A DNA stretch of 64,000 bases from positions 3,412,153 to 3,476,152 of the forward strand of contig NZ_HG964497.1 of the NCBI RefSeq assembly GCF_000613125.1, read 5' to 3'. A model generated the notes under the pieces. That model saw only the letters and a program-made list of their open reading frames with translations, was not told where the DNA came from and made no database searches. The position numbers were made by a program, and so were the translations under genes. Source of the stretch: Bacillus sp. EB01 (GTDB taxonomy: Bacteria > Bacillota > Bacilli > Bacillales > Cytobacillaceae). The first letter of the stretch is position 1; each line of letters begins with the position of its first letter. Positions 44,083-54,505 of the stretch are shown here, one piece after another.

Positions 44083-44308
44083 AGAAAAAGAATTGACATT
44101 TGAACAGGCGATGGAGCAGCTCGAGCTCATCGTTTCAAAGCTTGAAGAAGGGGATGTACCACTGGAGGAAGCAATCAGCTTTTACAAAAAAGGAATGGAA
44201 TTGTCGAAACTATGCCATGATAAATTAAAAAATGTTGAGGAACAGCTGACGCAAATTATTACAGAAGATGGACGGAGAGAAAGCTTTACCATACAGGGGG
44301 AGGAATAA
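44075..44308 (+). CDS. xseB: Exodeoxyribonuclease VII small subunit
   Basis: 77 residues. [20 protein letters not shown], followed by [20 protein letters not shown], is the XseB helical hairpin. It binds the large subunit's long helical region. Overlaps both neighbours' reading regions; only four bases separate it from the ispA TTG. Confidence 0.96.
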   Translation: MSEEKELTFEQAMEQLELIVSKLEEGDVPLEEAISFYKKGMELSKLCHDKLKNVEEQLTQIITEDGRRESFTIQGEE

Positions 44309-44312
44309 TACA

Positions 44313-45200
44313 TTGGACAACCATAGTTTTGAAGCTTTTTCAAAAAAATATAAACAGCTTCTTGAAGACGAGCTAAGGAATGCAGTCCATGCATTAGAGG
44401 CTCCGCCATCTTTAAAGGAGTCCATGAGTTATTCCCTGAATGCCGGAGGTAAACGGATTCGCCCGATGCTCACTTTTGCAACCATGGATGCGTTTGGCAA
44501 AAATCCTGAAGACGGTGTGAAAGCGGCAGCTGCAATTGAGATGGTTCACACGTATTCCCTTATTCACGACGACCTCCCAAGCATGGATGATGATGACATG
44601 AGACGGGGAAAGCCGACAAACCATAAAGTGTTTGGAGAAGCAATCGCAATCCTTGCCGGTGATGCACTGTTAACCCAAAGCTTTGAGTTAATTGGTAACT
44701 TGCCATTTGCGTCACCGGAAGTAAAGGTTAGGCTCATGACAGGTCTCTCCAAGGCTTCGGGAGCAGAAGGCATGGTAGGCGGGCAGGTTGCTGATATGGA
44801 AGGAGAGCGGCGGGATTTAATTCTTGAGGAACTGGAATCAATCCATATTAGAAAAACAGGCAGGCTGCTGGAATTCAGTATTTTTGCTGGTGCTGTTCTT
44901 TCGGGAGCCACCGAGGAACAGCTTAAGAGCTTGTCAGCTTTTGCCCATCATCTCGGCCTCGCCTTCCAAATTCGGGATGATATCTTGGACGTGATCGGGG
45001 ACGAAGCGACAATTGGCAAACGAGTTGGAAGTGATACCCTGAATGAAAAGAGTACCTACCCAAAATTATTGACACTTGAAGGGGCCAAACAGGCTCTTGA
45101 AAAACAAAGCACTTTGGCAAATGAGCATTTGACAGCTGCCGGGCTGGACACAGCAATGCTCAGGGAAATTGCTTCATTGGTTGCCAGCAGGAACAATTAA
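44313..45200 (+). CDS. ispA: Farnesyl diphosphate synthase (polyprenyl synthetase IspA)
   Basis: 295 residues from a TTG at 44313 with GGGGGAGG upstream, close to the 296 of B. subtilis IspA. First aspartate-rich motif in LIHDDLPSMDDDDMRRG, second in FQIRDDILDVIGD, and GGKRIRPML near the N-terminus. It condenses isopentenyl diphosphate with dimethylallyl and geranyl diphosphate. Next to dxs, which feeds the same pathway. Confidence 0.95.
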   Translation: MDNHSFEAFSKKYKQLLEDELRNAVHALEAPPSLKESMSYSLNAGGKRIRPMLTFATMDAFGKNPEDGVKAAAAIEMVHTYSLIHDDLPSMDDDDMRRGKPTNHKVFGEAIAILAGDALLTQSFELIGNLPFASPEVKVRLMTGLSKASGAEGMVGGQVADMEGERRDLILEELESIHIRKTGRLLEFSIFAGAVLSGATEEQLKSLSAFAHHLGLAFQIRDDILDVIGDEATIGKRVGSDTLNEKSTYPKLLTLEGAKQALEKQSTLANEHLTAAGLDTAMLREIASLVASRNN

Positions 45201-45357
45201 TCTTGGTTAATTGAGGCTGAAAGGCAAGTATGATAGAATTATGAACACAATGATTATGCCGTTAACACGCTTGTGGTAGCGGCTAGTTTTTTAATAAAAT
45301 ATGTGATAGTTTTGTCACGATTTTAGGGATATACGAAGCAAAATTGTCGAGATTTTC

Positions 45358-45385
45358 TTGAGGAATCTGCCCATTCCTATATAAT
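45358..45385 (+). promoter_or_regulatory. Possible sigma-A promoter of dxs
   Basis: TTGAGG and TATAAT separated by 16 bases, about 50 bases before the dxs start. A second candidate (TTGAGG, 17, TAGAAT) lies at about 45209-45237. Confidence 0.45.
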
Positions 45386-45437
45386 AAAAGAGTTAAGAAA
45401 CTTCGGGCAGAATAAGCATGAAAGCGAGTGATCCTAT

Positions 45438-47330
45438 TTGGATCTAACATCTATAAAAGATCCTTCCTTTTTAAAAAGGATGACCAATCCACAACTAGAG
45501 AAGTTAAGTAAAGAAATCCGCCAGTTTCTGATTGAGAAATTATCAGTAACGGGTGGCCATATCGGCCCAAACCTTGGTGTAGTAGAACTGACAATTGCTC
45601 TCCATAAATGCTTCGACAGCCCTAAGGATAAAATTCTTTGGGATGTCGGACATCAGTCTTATGTTCATAAAATTTTAACAGGGCGTGCATGCGACTTTGA
45701 TACGCTGCGCCAATTTAAGGGAATGTGCGGTTTTCCAAAGCGTTCCGAAAGCGAGCATGATGTTTGGGAAACAGGCCACAGTTCAACATCCCTGTCTGCC
45801 GCAATGGGAATGGCGATAGCACGGGATTTAAAGAAAGAGGACAGCTTTATTCTTCCTGTTATCGGCGATGGCGCACTTACTGGCGGAATGGCTCTTGAAG
45901 CCTTAAACCATATTGGGCATGAAAAGAAAAACATGATTGTCATTCTGAATGACAACGAAATGTCAATCGCCCCGAATGTAGGCGCGCTCCACAATGTGTT
46001 GGGCCGCTTGCGCACTTCTGGGAAGTATAATGGGGTAAAAGATGAGCTGGAACTTTTGATTAAAAAGATACCCGCTGTTGGAGGCGTCCTGGCTGCAACT
46101 GCAGAGAGGGTAAAAGACAGCCTGAAGTATATGCTGGTCTCCGGCATGTTTTTTGAAGAGATGGGCTTTACCTATTTAGGGCCGGTCGATGGCCATAATT
46201 TTGACGATCTGTTTGAAAATCTTGCTTATGCAAAAAAAACAGAAGGTCCTGTCATTATCCACGTTATTACCAAGAAGGGGAAAGGTTATTATCCAGCTGA
46301 ATCGGATAAAATCGGTACCTGGCATGGAACCGGTCCTTACAAGATGGAGACGGGTGATTTTGTAAAACCTGCTTTTTCTCCGCCATCCTGGAGTGGATTG
46401 GTCGCTGAGACTGTACGAAAAATTGCCAGGGAGGACGAGAGGGTTGTAGCGATTACACCAGCTATGCCTGTCGGTTCGAAGCTTGAAGGCTTCGCGTCGG
46501 AATTCCCTGACAGAATGTTTGATGTAGGGATAGCCGAACAGCACGCAACGACTGTTGCAGCTGGGCTGGCTACCCAAAATATGAAACCGTTTTTGGCGAT
46601 ATATTCAACTTTCCTCCAGCGGGCTTATGATCAGGTTGTCCATGATATCTGCAGACAAAATTTGAATGTCTTTATCGGAATCGACCGTGCCGGCCTCGTT
46701 GGTGCTGACGGTGAAACCCACCAGGGAGTATTCGATATTGCCTTCCTAAGGCATGTTCCTAATCTTGTACTTATGATGCCAAAGGATGAGAATGAAGGGC
46801 AGCATATGGTCAATACGGCGCTTAAGTACGACGATGGTCCAATCGCAATGAGGTTTCCGCGCGGTAATGGAATCGGTGTGCCGATGGATGAAGAGTTGAA
46901 ACAAATTCCAATTGGCTCATGGGAGGTCCTGAAAGAAGGTGAAGATGCTGCAATCCTAACGTTCGGTACGACTGTACCTATGGCTTTGGAAGCAGCTGCA
47001 GCTCTGGAAAAACGCGGGGTATCGGCTAAGGTAGTGAATGCACGGTTTATTAAACCGCTTGATGAAGCAATGCTGACTGAAATACTTGGAAAAGGCATGC
47101 CGATATTAACAATTGAAGAAGCAGTCCTTCAAGGTGGATTTGGCAGCAGTGTGCTTGAGTTTGCGCATGATCATGGATTTTTCAAGGCTGTCATTGATCG
47201 GATGGGGATACCGGATCAATTTATTGAACATGGCAGCGTTGATCTCCTGCTTGAAGAAATAGATTTTACAGTTGATTCGGCAATCAGCCGGCTGTCCGTA
47301 TTGGCTGCAAAAAAGCAGCAAAGGGCGTAA
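45438..47330 (+). CDS. dxs: 1-deoxy-D-xylulose-5-phosphate synthase
   Basis: 630 residues, TTG start ([15 protein letters not shown]). Thiamine diphosphate enzyme condensing pyruvate and glyceraldehyde 3-phosphate, first step of the MEP isoprenoid pathway. TPP-binding motif [43 protein letters not shown] near the active site, and transketolase domain [17 protein letters not shown]. Ribosome binding site is weak. Ends four bases before the tlyA start. Confidence 0.97.
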   Translation: MDLTSIKDPSFLKRMTNPQLEKLSKEIRQFLIEKLSVTGGHIGPNLGVVELTIALHKCFDSPKDKILWDVGHQSYVHKILTGRACDFDTLRQFKGMCGFPKRSESEHDVWETGHSSTSLSAAMGMAIARDLKKEDSFILPVIGDGALTGGMALEALNHIGHEKKNMIVILNDNEMSIAPNVGALHNVLGRLRTSGKYNGVKDELELLIKKIPAVGGVLAATAERVKDSLKYMLVSGMFFEEMGFTYLGPVDGHNFDDLFENLAYAKKTEGPVIIHVITKKGKGYYPAESDKIGTWHGTGPYKMETGDFVKPAFSPPSWSGLVAETVRKIAREDERVVAITPAMPVGSKLEGFASEFPDRMFDVGIAEQHATTVAAGLATQNMKPFLAIYSTFLQRAYDQVVHDICRQNLNVFIGIDRAGLVGADGETHQGVFDIAFLRHVPNLVLMMPKDENEGQHMVNTALKYDDGPIAMRFPRGNGIGVPMDEELKQIPIGSWEVLKEGEDAAILTFGTTVPMALEAAAALEKRGVSAKVVNARFIKPLDEAMLTEILGKGMPILTIEEAVLQGGFGSSVLEFAHDHGFFKAVIDRMGIPDQFIEHGSVDLLLEEIDFTVDSAISRLSVLAAKKQQRA

Positions 47331-47334
47331 TCGT

Positions 47335-48186
47335 ATGAAGGCAAAAAAGGAAAGGCTTGATGTTCTGCTGGTTGAGAGGGGCCTTGCAGAAACTCGCGAA
47401 AAAGCTAAACGGTCAATCATGGCAGGCCTGGTATACACAAATGAAGAACGGCTTGACAAGCCCGGTGAAAAGATTAGTACTGACCTTCCGTTGACTATAA
47501 AAGGGAACCAGCTTCCTTATGTCAGCAGAGGAGGCCTGAAGCTAGAAAAGGCCTTGAAGGTTTTCAATGTAGAAGTCAAAGGTAAAACGATGCTCGATAT
47601 CGGCTCCTCTACAGGTGGGTTCACGGATTGTGCTCTGCAAAATGGGGCAAAAATGTCCTACGCCCTTGATGTAGGTTATAATCAGCTGGCATGGAAGCTT
47701 CGTCAGGATGAACGTGTTGTCGTAATGGAACGGACAAATTTCAGGTATGTGACACCTGCCGATTTGGAAAGGGGCATGCCTGAATTTGCGACAATCGATG
47801 TTTCGTTTATTTCGCTTTCACTTATCTTTCCTGTTCTTGCAACGCTTCTAGTGCCTGGCAGTGATGTAATCGCGCTTGTTAAGCCGCAATTTGAGGCTGG
47901 CCGGGAACAGGTTGGGAAGAAAGGAATTGTTCGAGACGAAAAAGTCCATCTGATGGTTCTGGAGAAAACAATTGGGCTTGCGCTAGGGGAAGGCTTCAAT
48001 GTTGCGGGCCTCTCGTATTCTCCTATAACAGGTGGGGATGGAAATATCGAATTTTTGCTTCACCTGAAATGGGACGGAAAAGATGATGGAGGAAAAAACC
48101 TCTTGAATATCACTCCGGAACAAGTTGTAAAAGAAGCACACGCTATCCTCAAAACAAAGAAAACCGATGAAGAAGCTGCACCATGA
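47335..48186 (+). CDS. TlyA-family rRNA methyltransferase / hemolysin-like protein (YqxC-like)
   Basis: 283 residues from the ATG at 47335, four bases after dxs. An N-terminal S4 RNA-binding domain (RLDVLLVERGLAETREKAKRSIMAG ... LPYVSRGGLKLEKAL), then an FtsJ-type SAM methyltransferase domain with MLDIGSSTGGFTDCALQNGA and ALVKPQFEAGREQVGKKGIVRD. TlyA enzymes 2'-O-methylate ribosomal RNA. B. subtilis YqxC occupies the same place before ahrC. Confidence 0.9.
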   Translation: MKAKKERLDVLLVERGLAETREKAKRSIMAGLVYTNEERLDKPGEKISTDLPLTIKGNQLPYVSRGGLKLEKALKVFNVEVKGKTMLDIGSSTGGFTDCALQNGAKMSYALDVGYNQLAWKLRQDERVVVMERTNFRYVTPADLERGMPEFATIDVSFISLSLIFPVLATLLVPGSDVIALVKPQFEAGREQVGKKGIVRDEKVHLMVLEKTIGLALGEGFNVAGLSYSPITGGDGNIEFLLHLKWDGKDDGGKNLLNITPEQVVKEAHAILKTKKTDEEAAP

Positions 48187-48223
48187 GGCCGTTTGATAAC
48201 GGCCCCTTGGGACAGCTTTTTTG
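48186..48223 (+). terminator. Probable terminator after tlyA
   Basis: GGCCGTT / AACGGCC stem with a GAT-type loop; the T run comes about 13 bases later, so efficiency is uncertain. Confidence 0.55.
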
Positions 48224-48364
48224 CATTAGCTTATTAATACGCCTTTTAAGTTTATGAGGCAGATTTATACGAGATAATATTAGTATTGCCTTTCTGGCTA
48301 GGAAGTCGGGAAACTCTCCATAAATGGATTGCAACCAAAGTTCGAGCAGTTATGTTTTTTTGAT

Positions 48365-48986
48365 AAGCTGTGTTAATGGATATTGTTGATATATTAGCAT
48401 TGTTGATTGGAGCGGAAGGCGCGAAGACTCGTTCGAAAATGCAAAAAGCGCATTTTCTCCTGCGATGCTTTTTCAGGGAAGCTTATTCAACGTCCTACGG
48501 GAGAAAAGGTCAGTGGGAGACCCCACAGGCGCTCGCGCCGAGGAGATAGAAAAGCGAGGCGACTGCCCAGCTCCGACTGCGCTCCTCGAAAATGCAAAAA
48601 ACGCATTTTCTTCGTGGATGTCTATGCTTCCGAAGCATACTCTTGTGGGGGGCCTGAAGCAGAAGTCGCTATTTGACTTCAGCTGAGGGACCGAAGCGAC
48701 CTCGAGCTGTAACAATCATCGCTTTTCCAAAGCCATGATTGTTACAAGATACTCAGGATGCTTAGTCAAGAAGAAAACTAGCTAGGAGCCGCAGCTAGAC
48801 AGGCTCCGAGGCCGCCCGTGGAAAGCGAAGCGCCTCGTGACAGGCAAAGAACGCCTCGCGACAGGCAAAATGCGCCTGTCTCTGCGATGTTAATTCTCAG
48901 GAGCTTTCCTTTGTGTCCCTGCGAAGGTTATTCTTTGAAGCTTCCCTTTGTGCAGCGGAAATCAACAACGTTGTTTAACATAGCTT
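48365..48986. mobile_element. MITE-like interspersed repeat, long copy in opposite orientation
   Basis: Bounded by AAGCTGTGTTAA (48365-48376) and TTTAACATAGCTT (48974-48986) as inverted ends. TTGATTGGAGCGGAAGGC is near the left end, GCAGCGGAAATCAAC near the right. Two GAAAATGC...GCATTTTC hairpins and the palindrome GCTTCCGAAGC are inside. It is the reverse complement of the element at 21443-21939, with about 120 extra bases. No transposase. The rest of 48224-49156 holds no gene. Confidence 0.8.
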
Positions 48987-49156
48987 TTGATAAAAAACTT
49001 TAAAAAAGTCGGTCCAAACTATATTATTCAGATAAATACCTTAATTTTTCACATGAATGATTGCACAACTGCGCCAAAATCAGCTAACATATGGGTAGAA
49101 CCGACAAAATGTATAAACATACAAAATGTTTTGATTGTCTGATGGGGTGAAATAGA

Positions 49157-49606
49157 ATGAACAAAGGCCAGCGGCATATTAAAATCAGGGAAATTATAAC
49201 GAGCAGTGACATTGAAACCCAGGACGACCTGGTGGATGAACTAAGAATTGCCGGATTTAACGTTACACAGGCAACTGTTTCAAGGGACATTAAGGAGCTG
49301 CATCTGGTCAAGGTACCGCTCCAGGATGGCAGATATAAATACAGCTTGCCTGCTGACCAGAGATTTAACCCGCTTCAAAAACTGAAACGAACGATGATGG
49401 ATGCATTTGTACGCATTGATTCGGCTGGCCATCTACTCGTCATGAAGACACTTCCCGGAAATGCAATGGCCATTGGCGCACTCATAGATAATCTTGATTG
49501 GGAAGAAATTTTAGGTACGATTTGCGGAGATGATACAATCTTGATCATTTGCAGGACGACCGAGGATACCGAGGCGATTACTGACAAATTCCTGGAAATG
49601 CTTTAG
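49157..49606 (+). CDS. ahrC: Arginine repressor ArgR/AhrC
   Basis: 149 residues. N-terminal winged helix-turn-helix with [20 protein letters not shown]-terminal oligomerisation and arginine-binding domain ([32 protein letters not shown]). It represses arginine biosynthesis and activates catabolism when arginine is bound. It lies in the conserved place before recN. TGGGGTG precedes the start. Confidence 0.95.
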   Translation: MNKGQRHIKIREIITSSDIETQDDLVDELRIAGFNVTQATVSRDIKELHLVKVPLQDGRYKYSLPADQRFNPLQKLKRTMMDAFVRIDSAGHLLVMKTLPGNAMAIGALIDNLDWEEILGTICGDDTILIICRTTEDTEAITDKFLEML

Positions 49607-49622
49607 CTTGGGGGAATGCTTT

Positions 49623-51311
49623 TTGTTAACCGAATTATCAATAAAGAACTTTGCTATTATAGAAGCCCTTTCTGTTTCATTTGAGAAGGGGCTAACTGTT
49701 TTGACAGGGGAAACCGGTGCGGGAAAATCGATTATCATCGATGCGATCCATTTGCTGGTCGGTGGCAGAGGTTCATCAGAATTTGTACGCCATGGCGAGG
49801 AAAAGGCAGAAATTGAAGGTCTTTTCCTACTTGATGACCAAAACCACCCATGTATAGAGAAAGCTGAAGAGTTCGGTATTGAAATTGAGGATTCAATGGT
49901 TGTCATCCGGCGCGATATATTTTTAAGCGGGAAGAGCGTTTGCCGTGTCAACGGAAAATTAGTTACTTTATCCGTTTTGAGGGAGATAGGCGGTACACTT
50001 GTCGATATCCACGGGCAGCATGAGCACCAGGAACTGATGAATGATGCGTTGCACCTGCCGCTGCTGGACCAATTTGGCTCAAATGATATTCAACCTGCAC
50101 TTGACGCATATCAGTCAATTTATCGGCAATATGAAGAAACACTATCAAAGCTGCGAAAGCTTAGCGAAAATGAACAGCAAATGGCCCATCGCCTGGATTT
50201 AATACAATTCCAGCTAGAGGAAATAAATAATGCCGGCCTTAAGGAAAACGAAGACGAAGAGTTGGCTGAAGAAAAACACCGCCTTGGAAATTTTGAAAAG
50301 ATATATGAGGCGATTCAAGCTGCGTATACTGCCTTGAAAGGTGATTCCCGGGCGCTTGACTGGGCTGGTGAAGCGATGGGCAGCCTGGAGGATGCAGCAG
50401 CTCTCGATACGGAATATAAAGAAATGGCGGAATCGGTTTCCAACAGTTACTACGCACTTGAAGATGCTGCCTCCACGCTCCGTAATAGTCTCGACACACT
50501 CGAATATGATCCTCAGCGTCTGAGTGAAATAGAAGACAGGCTAACTGAGATTAACCAGCTTAAACGAAAATACGGCAGGACCATTGAAGAAATTCTTGCC
50601 TATCAAGAAAAAATCAAAGTTGAGATTGATGCCCTTCAGAACAAGGAAACCCATATTGGCAAACTTGAAAAAGAACTTTCAAAGCTAAATGGCCAATTGA
50701 CTAGTGAAGCGGCAAAGCTCACCAGTTTAAGAAAAAGATGGGCGGACAGGCTGACCAAACTGATCCATAAAGAACTGAAAGACCTTTATATGGCAAAAAC
50801 GGTCTTTGAAATCCGTTTTGGACGGGAGTCCCAGAATTTTACCCGCAGCGGCGTTGACAAGGTTGGATTTTTTATTTCCACCAATCCCGGCGAACCTTTG
50901 AAGCCACTTTCAAAGGTCGCTTCAGGAGGCGAACTTTCCCGTATTATGCTTGCTCTAAAAAGCATCTTTTCAAAGCACCAGGGAGTTACGTCAATTATAT
51001 TTGATGAAGTGGATACTGGAGTCAGCGGAAGGGTGGCACAGTCAATCGCCGAAAAAATTTCTCGAGTTGCAAGCGGATCCCAGGTTCTTTGTATATCCCA
51101 CTTGCCTCAAGTAGCTGCCATGGCTGATACACATCTTTTTATTTCCAAGATTACAAAAGGCGGAAGAACGAAAACATCGGTTGTGCCTCTAAATGAACAA
51201 CAGAAAGTCGAAGAAATTAGCAGGATGATATCTGGTGTCGAAATTACTGACTTGACAAAGGAACATGCCAGAGAACTCCTTACATTAGCCTCACAAATAA
51301 AGAATTCATGA
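49623..51311 (+). CDS. recN: DNA repair protein RecN
   Basis: 562 residues from a TTG at 49623 (MLTELSIKNFAIIEAL), with GGGGGAA seven bases upstream. A TTG five codons earlier would include that binding site. SMC-like: Walker A LTGETGAGKSIIID, long coiled-coil halves (for example KIYEAIQAAYTALKG, KLEKELSKLNGQLTSEAAKL), ABC signature KVASGGELSRIMLAL, Walker B IIFDEVDTGVSG. It organises DNA ends in double-strand break repair. Confidence 0.95.
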   Translation: MLTELSIKNFAIIEALSVSFEKGLTVLTGETGAGKSIIIDAIHLLVGGRGSSEFVRHGEEKAEIEGLFLLDDQNHPCIEKAEEFGIEIEDSMVVIRRDIFLSGKSVCRVNGKLVTLSVLREIGGTLVDIHGQHEHQELMNDALHLPLLDQFGSNDIQPALDAYQSIYRQYEETLSKLRKLSENEQQMAHRLDLIQFQLEEINNAGLKENEDEELAEEKHRLGNFEKIYEAIQAAYTALKGDSRALDWAGEAMGSLEDAAALDTEYKEMAESVSNSYYALEDAASTLRNSLDTLEYDPQRLSEIEDRLTEINQLKRKYGRTIEEILAYQEKIKVEIDALQNKETHIGKLEKELSKLNGQLTSEAAKLTSLRKRWADRLTKLIHKELKDLYMAKTVFEIRFGRESQNFTRSGVDKVGFFISTNPGEPLKPLSKVASGGELSRIMLALKSIFSKHQGVTSIIFDEVDTGVSGRVAQSIAEKISRVASGSQVLCISHLPQVAAMADTHLFISKITKGGRTKTSVVPLNEQQKVEEISRMISGVEITDLTKEHARELLTLASQIKNS

Positions 51312-51314
51312 AAT

Positions 51315-51341
51315 GCTATCCATTTAGGGTAGCTTTTTTAT
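51315..51341 (+). terminator. Terminator after recN
   Basis: GCTATCC / GGGTAGC stem with a short loop and TTTTTT. Confidence 0.8.
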
Positions 51342-51438
51342 TTCTCACATGGTTATAAATGAATCAGAACCCGGCAAAATTATAGTTGTAGCCATTTTTA
51401 AAGAAAAGAAGCAACAAGCATTAGAAGCGAGGAGAGTG

Positions 51439-52734
51439 ATGAATTTGAATTTAGGATTAATTAGAAAAATAATCGGTGGAATTCTCCTTGTTTCAATTAT
51501 TGCTTTAACTAGCTGGAAACCATTCCAAAGCTATCTCCAAATACCAAATGAGATAACTGTTTTTCAGGGACAGGAGTTCTCGTTTGATAAAGCATTACCT
51601 GTAACCGCTTCGGTTGTCTCGAAATCGGATAACATTGTCCTGAACCAGACCGACCAACAGGTTTCCTTATCTGCAAAGGATTCAGGCGCAAGCTCAGTTG
51701 TCCTCGACCTCGCAGGCATTCCAATCAAAAAAGTCGATGTAAAGGTGCTCAAAGGATTTAAGGTGTATCCGGGTGGCCAATCTATTGGTGTAAAACTGAA
51801 TTCTGTTGGGGTCCTGGTTGTGGGGCATCATCAGGTTGAGACCTCAAACGGGCGTAAATCACCTGGTGAACTTTCCGGGATCAAAGTCGGAGATATCATT
51901 ACTGAAATCAATGGCCAGCGAATTGAGAAAATGGCTGACGTAGCACCATTGGTTCAGGAAGCAGGCAAGACTGGAAAAGCGCTCAAGCTTTCGATTACCA
52001 GGGAAAATGGAAAGGTTAAAGCCAATCTAATGCCATTAAAAGAAAAAGGTGCGGATAACTATAAGCTCGGCCTATATATCAGGGATTCAGCGGCAGGTAT
52101 TGGGACTATGACCTTTTACCACCCTGATTCAAAGAAATATGGAGCCCTGGGACATGTCATCTCAGATATGGATACCAAGAAGCCAATTGTAGTGGAAAAC
52201 GGCCAAGTTTTACGCTCAACTGTCACTTCGATAGAAAAAGGATCTAATGGAAACCCTGGCGAAAAGCTTGCAAGGTTTTCTGATGATAAGCAAATTATCG
52301 GAAATATAAAGCGAAACAGCCCATTCGGGATTTTTGGCAAATTGCATAGGGATATCGATAACGGCATCATGGATAAGCCGATGCCAATCGCCTTATCTCA
52401 CCAAGTAAAAGAAGGGCCAGCGCAAATTCTTACTGTTGTTGATAATGACAAAGTGGAGACGTTCAACATTGAAATTGTAAGCACGATTCCGCAAAAATTC
52501 CCTGCAACAAAGGGAATGGTCATTAAGGTGACCGATCCGAAGCTTCTCCAAAAGACTGGCGGCATTGTACAGGGGATGAGTGGCAGTCCCATTATCCAGG
52601 ACGGGAAACTAATTGGTGCGGTAACGCATGTATTTGTAAACGATCCTACCTCTGGTTATGGGGTGCACATCGAATGGATGCTTTCGGAAGCGGGAATTGA
52701 CATATATGAAAAGCCGGAATCAAAAGCAAGCTGA
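51439..52734 (+). CDS. spoIVB: SpoIVB serine peptidase, trigger of pro-sigma-K processing
   Basis: 431 residues from the ATG at 51439 ([21 protein letters not shown]), against 426 in B. subtilis. The frame is open 30 codons further up, without family similarity. N-terminal membrane signal, a PDZ domain ([38 protein letters not shown]), and the SpoIVB peptidase domain. His239 in [14 protein letters not shown] and Ser381 in GMSGSPII correspond to the catalytic His236 and Ser378. Made in the forespore, it cleaves SpoIVFA so that SpoIVFB can process pro-sigma-K. Confidence 0.96.
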   Translation: MNLNLGLIRKIIGGILLVSIIALTSWKPFQSYLQIPNEITVFQGQEFSFDKALPVTASVVSKSDNIVLNQTDQQVSLSAKDSGASSVVLDLAGIPIKKVDVKVLKGFKVYPGGQSIGVKLNSVGVLVVGHHQVETSNGRKSPGELSGIKVGDIITEINGQRIEKMADVAPLVQEAGKTGKALKLSITRENGKVKANLMPLKEKGADNYKLGLYIRDSAAGIGTMTFYHPDSKKYGALGHVISDMDTKKPIVVENGQVLRSTVTSIEKGSNGNPGEKLARFSDDKQIIGNIKRNSPFGIFGKLHRDIDNGIMDKPMPIALSHQVKEGPAQILTVVDNDKVETFNIEIVSTIPQKFPATKGMVIKVTDPKLLQKTGGIVQGMSGSPIIQDGKLIGAVTHVFVNDPTSGYGVHIEWMLSEAGIDIYEKPESKAS

Positions 52735-52752
52735 GTGATTTGGTTGGATTAG

Positions 52753-52776
52753 AGGCCCATAAGCGGGCCTTTTTTC
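52753..52776 (+). terminator. Terminator after spoIVB
   Basis: AGGCCC / GGGCCT stem with a 6-base loop and a run of T. Confidence 0.85.
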
Positions 52777-52803
52777 TTTTTGGATAATGTAGAAATTTTA
52801 CCA

Positions 52804-52950
52804 TTGTTGATTGAAGTGAAAGGTGCGATGACTCGTTCGAAAATCCTCATGATCCTTAATTATGTTAACGCATACTATCGTCTGAGGATTATTCCTGGAA
52901 GCTTTCCTTGTGTAATTGCATAAGGTCATGAGATGTTAATTAATGGGAGC
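52804..52950. repeat. Fragment of the MITE-like repeat near spo0A
   Basis: TTGTTGATTGAAGTGAAAGG and GACTCGTTCGAAAAT match the left end of the copy at 48365-48986; GGAAGCTTTCCTTGTG is a second recognisable piece. The rest is degraded. Confidence 0.65.
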
Positions 52951-52991
52951 TTATTCAATCTCCTAACGGGAAAAGAATCAATGATGCTCTA

Positions 52992-53210
52992 TTGACGACC
53001 GTGCGCTTCATTTCTAACTCTCAGGGTCGTTAAGAACCTTTATTGACGACCGTGCCCTTCATTTCTAAGCAATCCGGGTCGTCAAGGGCCTTTATTGACG
53101 ACCGTGCCCTTTATTTCTCAGCTATCCGGGTCGTCAAGAATCTTTATTGACGACCGCACCCTTGCATTTCTTAACCATCATAATCGTCAAGACTTTTAGT
53201 AACGACCGTT
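52992..53210. repeat. Tandem array of 52-bp hairpin-forming units upstream of spo0A
   Basis: Units start at 52992, 53043, 53095, 53147 and (partial) 53199, periods 51, 52, 52, 52. Each begins TTGACGACCG and, except the fourth, contains GGGTCGT(C/T)AAG about 33 bases later, so each can fold into a TTGACGACC / GGTCGTCAA hairpin. The middle (CTTCATTTCT.A) is also conserved. The units are contiguous with no unique spacers, so this is not a CRISPR array. No gene is present in 52735-53578. Confidence 0.88.
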
Positions 53211-53376
53211 TTCTCCCTTACTTGCTCTTCCCCAACAAAAGGTAGAGCCTACAGGCATTAATAGCGACGAGAGGTATGTTAATGCGGAAGCGACTTTGTT
53301 AGCCCCTGTAAGTGCTTCTCGAAAATCCTGTAAGCTAGGGGTTGGGAACTCCTCTGTGATGATACCAAAAATACTT

Positions 53377-53515
53377 TTCGACAAATTCGCAGATTAAAGC
53401 GAAAAGAGTCGAAATAAAGAGAATTAACGAGATAAATAAAGAAAATCGTAATTTTTATGAGTTTTTTGAGAAAATTTTACTTCCGTGCAGGAATTATAGT
53501 TGCATTGTCGAATTT
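53377..53515 (+). promoter_or_regulatory. spo0A promoter region: sigma-H promoter and Spo0A boxes
   Basis: A sigma-H-like promoter GCAGGAATT (53487-53495), 12 bases, TCGAATTT (53508-53515) is visible. TGTCGAA, the 0A box core, at 53506-53512 overlaps its -10. Further 0A-like boxes are TTCGACA at 53377-53383 and GTCGAA at about 53408-53413. This matches the known autoregulated, sigma-H-dependent control of spo0A in B. subtilis. Confidence 0.75.
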
Positions 53516-53578
53516 GTCCTTTAGAATAGAAAATAGATTGGTCATGAGATTACTTGGAACTTGAGGAGGTAACTGGGA

Positions 53579-54370
53579 GTGAAGAAAATTAAAGTTTGCG
53601 TCGTTGACGATAACCGTGAATTGGTAGGGTTACTGGATGATTATATATCGTCTCAGGATGACATGGAGGTAGCTGGCGTTGCGCATAATGGTCAAGAATG
53701 CCTGGAAATGTTGGAAGAAATAAATCCAGACGTACTTGTTTTGGATATTATTATGCCTCATCTTGACGGGCTTGCTGTTCTTGAAAGGATGCGCGAGATT
53801 AAAAATGGACCAATGCCGCATGTCATTATGCTGACTGCTTTCGGCCAGGAAGATGTGACCAAAAAGGCTGTGGAGCTGGGAGCGTCCTATTTTATTTTGA
53901 AACCGTTTGATATGGAAATGCTCGGCAATCACATTCGCACTGTAAATGGTAAATCAAGTTCTGTTACGAGGAAAGGCCAATCCTCAAGCTTCCGTTCCCA
54001 TTCCGAGCAAAAGCCAAGGAATCTGGATGCGAGCATCACCACCATCATTCATGAGATTGGTGTTCCGGCGCATATTAAAGGGTACCTATACCTCCGTGAA
54101 GCAATTTCAATGGTTTACAATGACATCGAGTTGCTTGGATCCATTACAAAAGTTTTATATCCGGATATTGCCAAAAAATACAACACGACTGCCAGCCGTG
54201 TCGAGAGAGCAATCCGCCATGCGATTGAAGTAGCCTGGAGCCGCGGGAATATTGACTCAATCTCCTCCTTGTTCGGCTACACGGTCAGCATGACCAAAGC
54301 AAAACCGACTAATTCTGAATTTATTGCAATGGTAGCAGACAAACTGAGGCTTGAACATAAAGCTTCTTAA
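53579..54370 (+). CDS. spo0A: Sporulation master regulator Spo0A
   Basis: 263 residues, GTG start behind GAGGAGGTAACTGG. Receiver domain with acidic residues in VCVVDDNRE, phosphorylated Asp56 in [14 protein letters not shown] and Lys in FILKPFD. C-terminal Spo0A DNA-binding domain, with the recognition region [22 protein letters not shown]. Phospho-Spo0A starts sporulation and regulates many transition-state genes. The position after spoIVB is conserved in bacilli. The linker (about 128-150) is a little shorter than in B. subtilis. Confidence 0.98.
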   Translation: MKKIKVCVVDDNRELVGLLDDYISSQDDMEVAGVAHNGQECLEMLEEINPDVLVLDIIMPHLDGLAVLERMREIKNGPMPHVIMLTAFGQEDVTKKAVELGASYFILKPFDMEMLGNHIRTVNGKSSSVTRKGQSSSFRSHSEQKPRNLDASITTIIHEIGVPAHIKGYLYLREAISMVYNDIELLGSITKVLYPDIAKKYNTTASRVERAIRHAIEVAWSRGNIDSISSLFGYTVSMTKAKPTNSEFIAMVADKLRLEHKAS

Positions 54371-54394
54371 TTCAGCGATTCCTCTAATTTATCC

Positions 54395-54434
54395 AAAAAT
54401 CCCTCTTTAGCTCTGTGCTAAAGAGGGATTTTTT
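54395..54434 (+). terminator. Terminator after spo0A
   Basis: AAAAATCCCTCTTTAGC / GCTAAAGAGGGATTTTTT, a 17-bp perfect stem with a TCTGT loop and T tract. Confidence 0.95.
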
Positions 54435-54505
54435 GGAGTATAACATATAATGAAAAAGGGTAGAGGTTAAGGCATAGATAATTTATAGCAATAGGGGGAA
54501 TTGAA

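Noticed and set aside
52992-53210. CRISPR array
   Set aside because: The repeated units are contiguous, 52 bp long and similar over their whole length; there are no unique spacers and no cas genes.
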